The position numbers were made by a program, and so were the translations under genes. Of a stretch of DNA of 64,000 nt, positions 41,229 to 51,303 are shown one piece after another (positions within the stretch are counted from its first letter, which is position 1; each line of letters starts with the position of its first letter). The notes under the pieces were generated by a model. It saw only the letters and a list, made by a program, of their open reading frames with translations. It was not told the origin of the DNA and made no database searches. The stretch spans positions 62,001-126,000 of the forward strand of contig DKPQ01000025.1 in the NCBI GenBank assembly GCA_002471275.1, given 5' to 3'. This stretch comes from Flammeovirgaceae bacterium UBA7330 (lineage in GTDB: Bacteria > Bacteroidota > Bacteroidia > Cytophagales > Cyclobacteriaceae).

Positions 41229-42752
41229 TTACTCTTCTTTGGATTCGAGGGTAGTCACAACAATAGTAGATTCAGCAATATAAGACCCTGGCTTTTTTAC
41301 CATATTATATCCGCGGCTCTTGTTGACAGTTTCTTCAAGGGGTTCAGTGATGAAATCAAACCCATCTTCCGTTTCTACCTCGAGGTACTCAAAAGGCTCA
41401 CTACGGGCAAACAGCTGGATATATTCAGTGCCACAAGGACAGGCTGTCACCCATTCCAGTGGCAGCGGAATTTTTTTGTTGATATTCTCCTCATCTATAT
41501 AATAATTGTCCAGCAGAAGCAACTGCTGATCGTCACTCCATACATTCATCAGCCTTACGTAGGAGGGTCTGTTTACCTCAATGAATAACTCCAGTTTTTC
41601 TCCCTCCTTGAAAACCAGGGCTTCAGTACCTTTTTGCGTAGAGACTTGAGCATCCATACCCCCATTGGTAATGCGGTTCATTAGGAGCGTATTTTTTTGC
41701 ATGGCCCTGTTGCTGGTTTCTACTTCATAGTGTAGATTTTCGGCATCCAGTGCAGCCATCGGAACATAAACCGCACCACTCGCTATCGTGAGGTCCATAC
41801 CATCACCAAAGTCTTCCACCAAATCCATTGATACCTGTACTTTATCCACCCTTGGCCAATAGGTACCTGCAAGAACTTTGGTGGCGTCGGTGGCATTGCC
41901 CGTTCTTACTTTCACGCCTTTCTTTAGCAGGTCATAGGAAAGCAATTGGTTAAATCTTAATGAAAACTCGGTGGCTATTTCCGTGCTTTTGAATGTAACC
42001 GGCTGAAGACGAATAATCAGGTTCTCCAGGTCTTGCTCAGAAACCAGCTTTTCAATCATGAAAAACGCTGCTTCCTCCAGGGTAATTTCTTTTACGTTTC
42101 TTAGTTCTTCTGCGCGGTCTTCCACGTAGTTTTTATAGCCTTCCCATTTATTTGTCATGAGGGCCACGTCGTTGGTTACACCCAGGTTTCTCATCAGGAG
42201 CCTGTCAGAATTGATGCGATCAAGTTCGTTGAGCAATTCCATGAATCTGGCATAGGCAGCACCTTTATTTGAAATCCTGTCAGCTATGGCAATCTTACTT
42301 TCTATCTCATCCATTTCATCACTAAGTTTCTTGTAGAAGTAAGTTTTCATGGAGCGAATAGGAACCGATGCAATGCCAAAGGCTACTCCATCCTTTTCGT
42401 CAAGAAAAGATTGGGTTTCCATACCACAACCTTCCATGGTGGTCCTGGTGAAGCTGGACTTGGGATAGTCACCCCTGATCTGAGATGCACTATTAATGGA
42501 TTGGTAAAGTACCTCTGAAAGCTCATTTCTGGCCAGACTTTCTACATAGTGTGTGACTGATGGGATGTCATCACCCTTTCGGAACTCAGAGGAGTTGAAT
42601 CCAATGTAATATTGATCCGGAGGGAAAACCTGGTCGCGGGTGCTGTGATCCGTCCATTTTGGTCTGTCCTGGGCACAGACGAGGATCGAGAAAATAGTCA
42701 GGTAGCATAAAAAAGAAAACCTGATGACGGAAATTGTGCTTGACCGTTTCAT
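41229..42752 (-). CDS. Exported LPP20-like/DUF4384 protein
   Basis: A 507-residue protein with a signal peptide (ending near LVCAQ). Residues about 45-140 resemble the LPP20/FlgP-like lipoprotein fold (HYVESLARNELSEVLYQSI), then a helical middle (MDEIESKIAIADRIS and ELLNELDRIN), and DUF4384 near residues 375-420 (EGEKLELFIEVNRPSYVRLM, then LLLLDNYYI). DUF4384 is often found with caspase-like proteases in bacteria. It follows the caspase gene with a 36-base gap, in one operon. It may present or sense a ligand for the caspase; this is inference. Confidence 0.75.
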   Translation of the reverse strand: MKRSSTISVIRFSFLCYLTIFSILVCAQDRPKWTDHSTRDQVFPPDQYYIGFNSSEFRKGDDIPSVTHYVESLARNELSEVLYQSINSASQIRGDYPKSSFTRTTMEGCGMETQSFLDEKDGVAFGIASVPIRSMKTYFYKKLSDEMDEIESKIAIADRISNKGAAYARFMELLNELDRINSDRLLMRNLGVTNDVALMTNKWEGYKNYVEDRAEELRNVKEITLEEAAFFMIEKLVSEQDLENLIIRLQPVTFKSTEIATEFSLRFNQLLSYDLLKKGVKVRTGNATDATKVLAGTYWPRVDKVQVSMDLVEDFGDGMDLTIASGAVYVPMAALDAENLHYEVETSNRAMQKNTLLMNRITNGGMDAQVSTQKGTEALVFKEGEKLELFIEVNRPSYVRLMNVWSDDQQLLLLDNYYIDEENINKKIPLPLEWVTACPCGTEYIQLFARSEPFEYLEVETEDGFDFITEPLEETVNKSRGYNMVKKPGSYIAESTIVVTTLESKEE

Positions 42753-42788
42753 CAGGTTAAAATATAAGTTTTTAGTGTCAGATGCTAA

Positions 42789-43928
42789 TTAATCCTTTCT
42801 AATGAAGATGAATTCACCACCTTCATCACCCACTTTCTGGATGGTACCGTATTGTGGCCGTACATCGCTGTTGTTGATTACGGCTTCTTCGAAGCTGTAG
42901 AACAACGTACTCACAGAAAGATATTTTTGTGTGTTAGCCTCAAGCCTTCTTACCAGGTACTTCAGGAAAGCACTTCTATCCGGCACTTCTGTCAATGTAC
43001 CACTGGTCATGGCTTTTCTACTGGCCAACTCATATTTCTTGTTGATGGCCAGTGAAGCATCCATAAAGGCAGCTCTGGCTTTGAAAATACCTCCTGAAAA
43101 ACAAGCATCTGCGATAAGCAGGGTGTGCTTAGACTTGATAGCAGATAATTGGTCTGTCAGCGTACTGTTCCTGTACCAGTCAGCTGTACTTCTTTTTTTA
43201 CCATCTGCAGGGATCCAGTATCCGATCTCAGCTTGCTCATCCCAATAGCCATGGCCTGCATAAAAAATCAGGACATTGTCATTGGGTTTTACTTTGCGGG
43301 CAAGAGCATCCATGGCATCATTGATTTGAGCCCTGGTAGCGTTCTCGATGTAATTGATGTTTTCATTTTCGAAAATATACTGTTCCTGTAGTACCTTTTT
43401 TAACGCGCTTGCATCTGAGATGGGATTGTCAAGGTCTACAATTTCAGGATCTAAATAATCATTTACACCGATGATCAGGGCGTAGTAGGTACCTACTTCA
43501 GAGCCAAGTGCTGCATCAAAAGTAGTTTTAGCTATGGCGGCTTCACTCTTCACCGTACGTACTTCGTTGTGAACATTGTTTTTTCCATCTGTGACAGCAA
43601 TGTTGATGATGTTTTCACCTGGTTTGATGGCAATGGTGTGACCAAAGCTACCATTCATGGCTACCTGGATCAAACTATTGTTGATGGTCATCATTTTGAC
43701 TCCATCCTGATCCTGGACATTACCTTCGATCCTGATGGAAGTACCTTCCACACGTGCAAAACCACGACTTTTCTGAACCAGCGATTCGGGGCTGGTGATA
43801 TTTACTATTGTAGGATTGTCCTTAGATTCAAAATGAACCGGGATGACCTGTGTAGTAACGGAGCTTGTCTGCGCTTGCGCGAAAACAACAAGGAAAATAA
43901 AAGAAGCGAGTAGGATAAACCGTTTCAT
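42789..43928 (-). CDS. Exported caspase family (C14) protease
   Basis: A 379-residue protein with a signal peptide (LASFIFLVVFAQAQ) that sends it to the periplasm or surface. Residues about 60-125 form an Ig-like domain (IRIEGNVQDQDGVKMM, then NIINIAVTDG). The C14 domain begins at YYALIIGVNDY (about 148), with catalytic His 226 in FYAGHGYW and Cys 276 in IADACFSGG, so both active residues are intact. C14 enzymes cut after Arg or Lys (metacaspase-like) or Asp. It is the first gene of the pair with the DUF4384 protein. Substrate unknown; an extracytoplasmic caspase is less common than the cytosolic kind. Confidence 0.88.
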   Translation of the reverse strand: MKRFILLASFIFLVVFAQAQTSSVTTQVIPVHFESKDNPTIVNITSPESLVQKSRGFARVEGTSIRIEGNVQDQDGVKMMTINNSLIQVAMNGSFGHTIAIKPGENIINIAVTDGKNNVHNEVRTVKSEAAIAKTTFDAALGSEVGTYYALIIGVNDYLDPEIVDLDNPISDASALKKVLQEQYIFENENINYIENATRAQINDAMDALARKVKPNDNVLIFYAGHGYWDEQAEIGYWIPADGKKRSTADWYRNSTLTDQLSAIKSKHTLLIADACFSGGIFKARAAFMDASLAINKKYELASRKAMTSGTLTEVPDRSAFLKYLVRRLEANTQKYLSVSTLFYSFEEAVINNSDVRPQYGTIQKVGDEGGEFIFIRKD

Positions 43929-44073
43929 AATCTTGTTGGTTTTATTGCTAAATCCGTTAAGCCACAGTTTATTAGGGAAACAATATGGCTAGATAAAGAT
44001 AACAATTGTTAGTTAAATATTTTAGTTTTTACAGTACAAATAAGAGTAATGCAAATACTTTGCCAAAATTTTT

Positions 44074-44155
44074 AGAAATCAGAAATCAGGAGTCAGGAAT
44101 CAGAATGTTGGAGCCAGAAAGCACTCCTGACTTCTGATTTCTGACTTCTGAATCC
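44074..44155. repeat. Inverted array of 7-base repeats AGRARTC
   Basis: Four head-to-tail heptamers (AGAAATC, AGAAATC, AGGAGTC, AGGAATC; 44074-44101) face three to four copies in the opposite orientation (GACTTCT, GATTTCT, GACTTCT; 44129-44149). Together they form a long imperfect hairpin between the caspase operon and the T9SS cargo gene. It might terminate transcription of the latter. Confidence 0.8.
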
Positions 44156-47100
44156 TACTTAATAATCAGTCTCTTCACTGCGCTTTCAAAGTCGTCATAT
44201 TTCACCCTGAAGAGGTAGATCCCAGATTTGAGCAGGTCTTGTGTGGCTACTTTGTAGTTGATCTCGTTCCATTGGCCACCGGTCACCATTTGATCTATGC
44301 TACCTATCTGCTGACCACTGATATCGTAAAACTCAATGGCGGCAGGTACATTTCCTTCATTGTCCACATAGAACCGGAAGTTTACTTCCTGATCTGCCGG
44401 GTTAGGATACGCTGTGATGGCATTGTAGAGCAGCTCTTTAGGAAGCTCATCACCATAAACAACCATCACCGATTGATTTTTCTCAGGTTTGAAGGTCAGT
44501 TCTCCACTAGAACCCATGTCATACAGATCGCCCTGTGGCAATAACGCAATGATCAGTGGTTCATCCAATTGACTGGCTACATTTTGGTCCCAGGTGATTG
44601 TTGTGGTTTCCTGGGTGCCGGTGAGGGCAAAATCCCAGAATACCGAATGATTGACTGCTTTGATGTTTTTGGTCAACCCTGTAGCTTTTTCTGTCAACTG
44701 GAGCGGATCAAAGATGGCTGGGGTTGGTGGTGGAGCAATATCCAATGCATCTTTTCCATCGATGGATAACTCATTTAAGCCCACACCAGAGATATTGGAG
44801 CTGATTCCTTTACTCTCAATATTCAGATAGAGTTGCCATGCCTGAGTGTTATCAAAAAAACTGCTGATAGACCTGCTTGTTGTTGTCCGTGCTGATCCGA
44901 GCGAAGCTGTAGCAGAAGGGTAAACAAACGAACTGGAAGCTGTATTTACATTTACAAATCCTCCCTGCATGATTCCCAGTGTATTTGTTTGGTTCCAAGT
45001 GCCATTCCAGGTAAATATCTCCCCACCCACATCTCCTGAAGAGATTGAGCCAGCTATATTTTCATTGTAATCGAGTACTGTAGCCCAATTTAGTGTAGTC
45101 AGAAATGGGTTGCCGATGAGGTTCCACCCTTGATTCAGTGATTTAGATATTGTAGGATTTGTGTTCACATTACCAGCTGGTAACTCCACACTTTGCTGAA
45201 TTGTGGAGATAAACCAATAACCATCTCCGTTTTTCAGTGTAGATGTTGTAGACTTTATTTCACTTAGTGATCCGTTATTATAGCTAAACATTCTCCAATC
45301 AGTGAAATTATTATCGTTACTCAGGTCAGTGAAGATGTCTCCAACTTTTGCGTTGGTAAAAGGAATACCAATCAGGCGATAGTTATTTTGACTACCTCCG
45401 ACACTGATCACACCACTTACAGCATCACTGATTACCACGATACTAAAGGTTCTTGTAATGCTTAGATCCGTATCATCGGTTGCTGATACCCTGATAGAGT
45501 ATGTTCCAACCGCCAGGTTTTCATTGTTTTGCGTGAGTTCACCAGCAGGTGAAACGGAAAACTCTGCATTATCAGTTCCTCCTGCCGCTAAAGCATATGT
45601 GTGTGTATCGCTGTCACCATCTACAGCAAAGAATTGGCCGATGGTGGCTCCTGCACCATGGTTTTCATTGATGGTATTGTTTGTCAATAGCAGGGCTGTT
45701 GGGGCCAGCCCGGCAGGGTCGATAGTAATGGTGAAGGGCTGGTCGATAGAACCACCATCCTGATCCATTGAATTGATTGAGATACTAAGCTCAGTCACGT
45801 CGTTTCTATTGTAGTTTCCTGATGCTATAAGCTCATTATTACCATTGATCGACAATACTCCGACGGTTGAACCAGTAGATACTGTGCCTCCGGAAGAAAT
45901 GATGTATGTATGAGTATCACCGGCATCCTGGTCGTCTGTGGTGAGAGTTCCAATTACAAATTCTGATCCTCCAGAATAGGTTCCCTCAACAATGCTTGTG
46001 CCACTCAGGTTGATGTTTGATGGATTGTCATTCACATCTGTGAGTGTCAGGGTGATGGCTTCAGCATAAACCCCACCTCTGTTGTCATCCACCTGGATCC
46101 TTACTGAGTAGGAGCTGGGATCTACTTCAAAATCCAGAACGGCATCAGTGATCAACTCTCCGCCAACAATCTGGAAAAGCCCATTGTCCGTATCTCCGCT
46201 ACCGGCCACCAGTGTAATGTCGAACAGGTCCTCATCCGGGTCATCATAGAAGATACCGCCAACGACTGTACCAACAGCAGCATTTTCTGCAAATGAATAG
46301 TTGTCAAGTGTGATAGAAGTGGTGACATTGTTGATGTTTGAGGTGTTGATGTTGATGGCGACTGAGGCAGTGTTATTGGTTTCATTTTCCTCTTCAATAG
46401 CATTTACATCATCAAGCACAGCAATGATGTAATAGTTGCCGTTAGGAATTGTGCCTTCGTCGGGGATCGGCGCCTGGAAGATGTTGAAAACAGATTCTCC
46501 AGTGGTAAGTCCAGAAGCAAAATTGACACTGCTACCTAATTGAGTATCAGTCCCGTCAAAAACCAGATCTGCAGAAATATAGAAATCCAGATCAAATGCA
46601 CCCGCATCCGCCTGGCCTATATTATCAATGGTGTAGGAGACCGAAATGGTTTCTGTCTGGGCGATGCTTTTTGGATTGACAGCCAGGGTAATCACATCCA
46701 GGTCTGGTAATTGCGTAATGACGGCATTACCAACAATCAGGTCATTACCACTTGAGGTTTCATCATTGATAAAAAAATCGCTATCATTCGATGTAGTCGT
46801 ACCGTTCATTTTCCAATAGCCAATCAGGCCCTCAGAACCAGCATCGATTTCAGATTTCATGTTGACTCTCAGTTCTTCTTCGGTTCTGGCATCACCCCAA
46901 AACCTCAATTCGTCTACTCCACCTTCAAACTGTCCGATTCTTAGCATGTTGCCAACCAAAGGGGTTTCAAACACTTCAACAAAACCCTGGTAGATACCAT
47001 TTATGTAGACATCCATATTGCCGGTGGATGGTGTGGTATAAATGAGAGCCACATGTGCCCATGTATTGTTCGTGTATCCAGTGCTTGTACCTGTGATATC

Positions 47101-48930
47101 GGCACTCAAATAAGGATTAAGGTAATGCACTGTCGACCCACTCACATCTGTACTTACCAGACCGGCCGGGAAACTGAGTGCTCCATCAGGTGAGTAATCT
47201 ACAACTCCGTGATAGGGGAAATAATTACTACCATCATGGAAACCTCGGGTAACAATGTCTGTGAATGCGCCGGCACCTGGATTGGCATCATTAAAATTGA
47301 CCAGTGCCTCTATGGTAAAATCAGTAAAGCCTTCAATCGTCAGATTTCCCGGACTAAAAGCACTACTGTTGTCCAGGTAAACATCTGTAGACGGATCGGT
47401 ATCCAGGAATCCACCAAGAGGAGCAATATTCGTCGGATCAAAAATCTCCAGTTTGATATCTTCCAGGTCGGCCGCTTTACCAAGCAAAGTTCCATCTTCA
47501 TTGGTGAAGACGATGGCCATCTGGGCAGCTACGAAGTTGTCTGGTACTCCAAAGTAACTACGTGGTGTTATGGTGATCTCCCATACTCCAAGGTTGTACG
47601 TCATCTCACCAATTCCATCATCTACTCCCCAGTTGCCAACACTATTGGACCATGCGCCGGATGCTACATCCTCAGGCTTGATTAAACCTGCGTACATATA
47701 TACTTTGCTGGCACTTGTTAAGTCATCTACCGGATATGATAGTTGTGGGTAAAACTGGATAGTAACTGTCTCATCCAATGTGAAATATTCGGGAGCCGCC
47801 TGTGTTGGCCCTTTGTCGACCGGGGTTTGATAAATCATTGAATAATCGTACCCGAAATAATCATTGCCGGCCCCTACTTCAATATAATATTCGAAGTCAG
47901 TGGTTAATCCTGTCAAAGTATAACTTGTTACATCCGGTCCTAATTCAATGTATCCTGATTGCAAATCAGGATCTTCCCAATAAACATCATAGTAAGATTC
48001 ATTGGCTCCGTCGTCCCAGGTGAGCTGGATTGATCCCGGACCTATCACTTTAGCTTGCAAATTTTGAGGAGCGACAGGCGCGGGGGGGTATGAAAAGAAC
48101 AGTTCCTGTACCTCTGCAATGGTTAGTGGATAGTTGAAAACTTTCACTTCATCAACAGCACCTTCCAGATATTCGCCAAATGCATTGTTGGCCCCGATAT
48201 TAAGTTCTTCAACATTAAAATTAAGTGATGTAGGAGCATCACCGTAATTAAGTGCAGTGCCATCAATATAACCGGTTACTACTGTACCATCCCAGGTGAC
48301 AATAAAGTTATGCCATCCTGCGGTTACCTGACCCAAAGAGACATAGCCCAGGTCATCTGTTCCATCAGAAGACCCCTCCCAGAACCCAAAGTTACCCTGA
48401 TATGCGACCATCTGAAATAGCCTGGTTGATGATTCCAAACCAATGATGTGCTGCGATAACGTTGCTGATGGATTCTCAATGTAGACCCAGACAGAAACGG
48501 TGAAGTTTGTTAGATTGAGTGGTTCGACAAAAGTATGATAAGCTTTGGTCTCAAAGCCATCGAAGTAATAAGCTTTATCGGCAATTCCTGCTACATCGGT
48601 AGTTAGTTCTAATGTGCCAATAGCCTCGGCATCATATCCATTTCCCGTAGCATCCAGTAGATCTCCGTCTAAACGATAGTGGGCAATCAATCCCGGATCT
48701 ATAGCAGATGCAACCCGGTTACTCACTGAACCGGTACTAAGTACAAAACTTGTGGAAGCAGAAGGTCCTGATGAAATTTCACCAACAGCTCCGTTTAGCT
48801 GGAATGTGCCACTTGTAGCTTTACCAAATCCATTGTTGAATGAGCTGGATTTTAGTTGAAAATTCTGCGCAAATGAAATATTGAATCCAAATACCAGGAT
48901 GATAAACGATATAAGTTTTTGAAATTTCAT
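44155..48930 (-). CDS. Large T9SS cargo with LamG, Fn3, CARDB and cadherin-like domains
   Basis: A 1591-residue secreted protein. The signal peptide is MKFQKLISFIILVFGFNISF. Order: LamG-like domain 1 (GLIAHYRLDGDLLDATGNGY), fibronectin type III (QNLQAKVIGPGSIQLTWDDG), a beta domain, LamG-like domain 2 (with WAHVALIY), a CARDB domain (VNPKSIAQTETISVSYTIDN), three cadherin-like repeats (ITLTLTDVNDNPSNINL) and a C-terminal Por sorting domain (ITAYPNPADQEVNFRF, then GIYLFRVKYDDFE). The ATG at 48930 gives the signal peptide; an upstream extension overlaps the previous gene. It should be exported by type IX secretion and anchored at the surface. No enzyme motif seen. Confidence 0.9.
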   Translation of the reverse strand: MKFQKLISFIILVFGFNISFAQNFQLKSSSFNNGFGKATSGTFQLNGAVGEISSGPSASTSFVLSTGSVSNRVASAIDPGLIAHYRLDGDLLDATGNGYDAEAIGTLELTTDVAGIADKAYYFDGFETKAYHTFVEPLNLTNFTVSVWVYIENPSATLSQHIIGLESSTRLFQMVAYQGNFGFWEGSSDGTDDLGYVSLGQVTAGWHNFIVTWDGTVVTGYIDGTALNYGDAPTSLNFNVEELNIGANNAFGEYLEGAVDEVKVFNYPLTIAEVQELFFSYPPAPVAPQNLQAKVIGPGSIQLTWDDGANESYYDVYWEDPDLQSGYIELGPDVTSYTLTGLTTDFEYYIEVGAGNDYFGYDYSMIYQTPVDKGPTQAAPEYFTLDETVTIQFYPQLSYPVDDLTSASKVYMYAGLIKPEDVASGAWSNSVGNWGVDDGIGEMTYNLGVWEITITPRSYFGVPDNFVAAQMAIVFTNEDGTLLGKAADLEDIKLEIFDPTNIAPLGGFLDTDPSTDVYLDNSSAFSPGNLTIEGFTDFTIEALVNFNDANPGAGAFTDIVTRGFHDGSNYFPYHGVVDYSPDGALSFPAGLVSTDVSGSTVHYLNPYLSADITGTSTGYTNNTWAHVALIYTTPSTGNMDVYINGIYQGFVEVFETPLVGNMLRIGQFEGGVDELRFWGDARTEEELRVNMKSEIDAGSEGLIGYWKMNGTTTSNDSDFFINDETSSGNDLIVGNAVITQLPDLDVITLAVNPKSIAQTETISVSYTIDNIGQADAGAFDLDFYISADLVFDGTDTQLGSSVNFASGLTTGESVFNIFQAPIPDEGTIPNGNYYIIAVLDDVNAIEEENETNNTASVAININTSNINNVTTSITLDNYSFAENAAVGTVVGGIFYDDPDEDLFDITLVAGSGDTDNGLFQIVGGELITDAVLDFEVDPSSYSVRIQVDDNRGGVYAEAITLTLTDVNDNPSNINLSGTSIVEGTYSGGSEFVIGTLTTDDQDAGDTHTYIISSGGTVSTGSTVGVLSINGNNELIASGNYNRNDVTELSISINSMDQDGGSIDQPFTITIDPAGLAPTALLLTNNTINENHGAGATIGQFFAVDGDSDTHTYALAAGGTDNAEFSVSPAGELTQNNENLAVGTYSIRVSATDDTDLSITRTFSIVVISDAVSGVISVGGSQNNYRLIGIPFTNAKVGDIFTDLSNDNNFTDWRMFSYNNGSLSEIKSTTSTLKNGDGYWFISTIQQSVELPAGNVNTNPTISKSLNQGWNLIGNPFLTTLNWATVLDYNENIAGSISSGDVGGEIFTWNGTWNQTNTLGIMQGGFVNVNTASSSFVYPSATASLGSARTTTSRSISSFFDNTQAWQLYLNIESKGISSNISGVGLNELSIDGKDALDIAPPPTPAIFDPLQLTEKATGLTKNIKAVNHSVFWDFALTGTQETTTITWDQNVASQLDEPLIIALLPQGDLYDMGSSGELTFKPEKNQSVMVVYGDELPKELLYNAITAYPNPADQEVNFRFYVDNEGNVPAAIEFYDISGQQIGSIDQMVTGGQWNEINYKVATQDLLKSGIYLFRVKYDDFESAVKRLIIK

Positions 48931-48971
48931 ATTACCATATTCACTTTTAAAATAGATTTCAAAAAGCTTAG

Positions 48972-50363
48972 TTAAAAACCTGGTTCGACATAAGAAATTT
49001 TGGCACCATAAATCCTTAAGCCAATTCCAGCATTTGGCATATAAACATATAGCCAATAGGAATTTGCCGAATTATCCACCACATGGTTCAATCCTATGTA
49101 AGTCATTTCCTGTACCGATGTAGATTCAGTTGTAGGGGAACCTATAGATGGTGAAATAATAGCTGACCCATTGGATAGCTGTACCCCATACAAATAAGAT
49201 CCATAGATATTATATGTTGCATCATTGTCATATAAATAAACTGAAATATCCTTTATAATAGCTCCTTGTGGCAGATGAACCGGGGCAAGCAGATCAATAA
49301 CACTTGATCCAATAGTTCCACCAGTTCCATATAGATAGTAAAAGCCTGTGATATAAGGGAAGGAAGTAGCAGTTGAAGTTGGATTGTGGTTCACCTGGTA
49401 TTCTCTAAACTCCCTTGGCGAAATTGAATAATATTTGATTTTTTCACTATTATATGCGAAAACATCCGCCTTTACAGTATCGCTGGAAGCAATATTTCCC
49501 GAAACACTTAATTTTTCGGGAGGATTGATGGTTCCGATTCCAACATTCCCATTTGGTTGGACAGTTAAATGAATTCCGTTGTTGTTAAGTTTCCATTTGT
49601 TTCCATCGGCACCATCCAGGTAAGTGTATGCGAGTCCGTTTCCATTTGCATATCCATAGTATGGTCTGGCAGTGGTTGAAGAATTGCTGATATACATTCC
49701 ACCCCAATCTGTTCCAATATCATCGTAATTGATCTCAAATTTCAATCCTGAACCACCTGAGATTGGCGTACCCATAAATAAAGAACCTACGTAATCAAGA
49801 ACCATACGCTCCTGTCCATTGGTATAAAAAGAAAGATCACCGTCCCCCAACACATCAAATCCAGTGTCATTATCATCAATGGCTAAATCGATAGTAGGAG
49901 GCCCATACGGATAATTTTGAGTGCTGGTGTCACCAGCGATATAAGCGGGTCCTACCGATGGGATGCTTGTATAGGGTGATTCGTAAGATTGTGTATTGGC
50001 AGAATTGATACTGTAAGCAGTAGCGGCCAATTCTATCCTGGGGCTTAGAGTCTCACCACTGACAGTAATCTCCAACCAAACAGGCTGATCGAAAACGAAT
50101 GGTTCCAGCTGATTAACACTTCCTAGTATCACATTGAACAGCCCACCCTGAACTGAAACGCCAAGTTGACTTTCAGACCATAACTCACTGCCCAGAACAT
50201 CCGCATCAAACAATGCAAAGTCCATGTCATAGGAGCCGTCCACAATGGCATTGCCTGTTCCGGGGTCGCTGAGGTTACCTTGAAAATTAATTGCACTTGG
50301 AACCTGTGCCTTTAAGGCAAAGACCAAGCAAAAGGTTAGTAATAAAAGGCCAGTAAATTTCAT
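48972..50363 (-). CDS. Secreted tail-fibre-like protein A
   Basis: A 463-residue protein with a signal peptide (ending FALKAQ). Its N-terminal domain (INFQGNLSDPGTGNAIVDGS, then LWSESQ) is the beta-sandwich found in many Bacteroidota surface proteins. A GNVGIGTINPPEKLSVSGNI motif, as in phage tail-fibre and S-layer-like repeats, leads into a C-terminal domain of about 170 residues (VKADVFAYNSEK onward) that is clearly related to the C-terminus of the 611-residue protein nearby. No T9SS domain is visible. It is 28 bases after the 240-residue gene and 41 bases before the T9SS cargo, suggesting one operon. Confidence 0.75.
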   Translation of the reverse strand: MKFTGLLLLTFCLVFALKAQVPSAINFQGNLSDPGTGNAIVDGSYDMDFALFDADVLGSELWSESQLGVSVQGGLFNVILGSVNQLEPFVFDQPVWLEITVSGETLSPRIELAATAYSINSANTQSYESPYTSIPSVGPAYIAGDTSTQNYPYGPPTIDLAIDDNDTGFDVLGDGDLSFYTNGQERMVLDYVGSLFMGTPISGGSGLKFEINYDDIGTDWGGMYISNSSTTARPYYGYANGNGLAYTYLDGADGNKWKLNNNGIHLTVQPNGNVGIGTINPPEKLSVSGNIASSDTVKADVFAYNSEKIKYYSISPREFREYQVNHNPTSTATSFPYITGFYYLYGTGGTIGSSVIDLLAPVHLPQGAIIKDISVYLYDNDATYNIYGSYLYGVQLSNGSAIISPSIGSPTTESTSVQEMTYIGLNHVVDNSANSYWLYVYMPNAGIGLRIYGAKISYVEPGF

Positions 50364-50392
50364 TTGTCTGTAAATTTCTAAATCATATAATG

Positions 50393-51115
50393 CTATTGTC
50401 CAATTTCATCTGCATTAGGTGGGTCAGGTAATCCCTGAGGATCTTCCTCACCTCCGCCACCCAGCACCAGATAAGCAGCCGCTCCACCGCCTAAAGCTAC
50501 CGGAGCAATGATGAAGAGCGGATTCAATCCACCAGCCACCTTAATGGCCATTTCTCCATAGGCTTCTCGATTTCTTGGGGTAACACGCAAGGTGTAACTT
50601 CCTTTCTCGATGTCTTTGTCAAGTGTCCTGTTGATGGACGTACCGTTTTCTTCAGCCAGGGTGATGGCCCGATCCATGTTGTCTATTAGCTCTACTCTGT
50701 ATGGTCCGGAGGAGTTATACCCGGTCCAGCTAGCCACCAGATTCTTTCCTTTTTTTACCTTACTGTCTCCCCGGACTACTAAAGGGAAAGTTGTTGCTTC
50801 GATTTCCACTTTTAGTTGAAGCTGCGAACCGGTTCCCCCCAGATCGGATGGTGTTAGCGTAAAGATGACAGGCTCACCCGGGGCTACATCATCTCTATTG
50901 ACAGAAAGTTGCTGAAAATTTCCACCGTTGAAAGAGGCGAAGAGTTTTACAAAATATCTCTCCCTGGGCGAATTTTTTTGCTCAATGACCATTCTCAGGT
51001 ATATATCACCATTGTCCTGCTGCTTAAAATCACCGTCACGTATGATAATATTTTGGGATAAAGCACAGGATAGAAACAGAAAGGTAAAAAAGAAGGTGTG
51101 TAAAGATCTTAACAT
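50393..51115 (-). CDS. Exported protein with C-terminal membrane segment
   Basis: A 240-residue protein I cannot place in a named family. It has a signal peptide (FTFLFLSCALSQ), a beta-rich body with two probable Ig-like domains (about 20-105 and 110-190), one glycine/alanine-rich membrane helix (PLFIIAPVALGGGAAAYLVL) and a short Gly/Pro/Asp tail. The tail after the helix (GGGGEEDPQGLPDPP) resembles tails in other Bacteroidota exported proteins. It is first in the operon with the tail-fibre-like protein and the T9SS cargo, so may anchor or assemble them; that is inference. Confidence 0.6.
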   Translation of the reverse strand: MLRSLHTFFFTFLFLSCALSQNIIIRDGDFKQQDNGDIYLRMVIEQKNSPRERYFVKLFASFNGGNFQQLSVNRDDVAPGEPVIFTLTPSDLGGTGSQLQLKVEIEATTFPLVVRGDSKVKKGKNLVASWTGYNSSGPYRVELIDNMDRAITLAEENGTSINRTLDKDIEKGSYTLRVTPRNREAYGEMAIKVAGGLNPLFIIAPVALGGGAAAYLVLGGGGEEDPQGLPDPPNADEIGQ

Positions 51116-51303
51116 AGGCGATTTAAATCAAGGCAACACTTCTCTCCAAATTAAGAGACACAAGATAAGGAAAAAAAGTGTAATTGCATTTGAATTGTTA
51201 AAGTATTTATTGAAATATTTACATATCATAAAGGCCTCTTTATCAAATATACTTTACAAACTACAAGTTAGGTGTCCATCATTCATACTTTAGTTTATTC
51301 TCT

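Noticed and set aside
44074..44155. CRISPR array
   Set aside because: The units are only 7 bases with no unique spacers; there are no cas genes in the window.
48931..49056. N-terminal extension of the T9SS cargo
   Set aside because: It overlaps the upstream gene and precedes a clear signal peptide starting at 48930.
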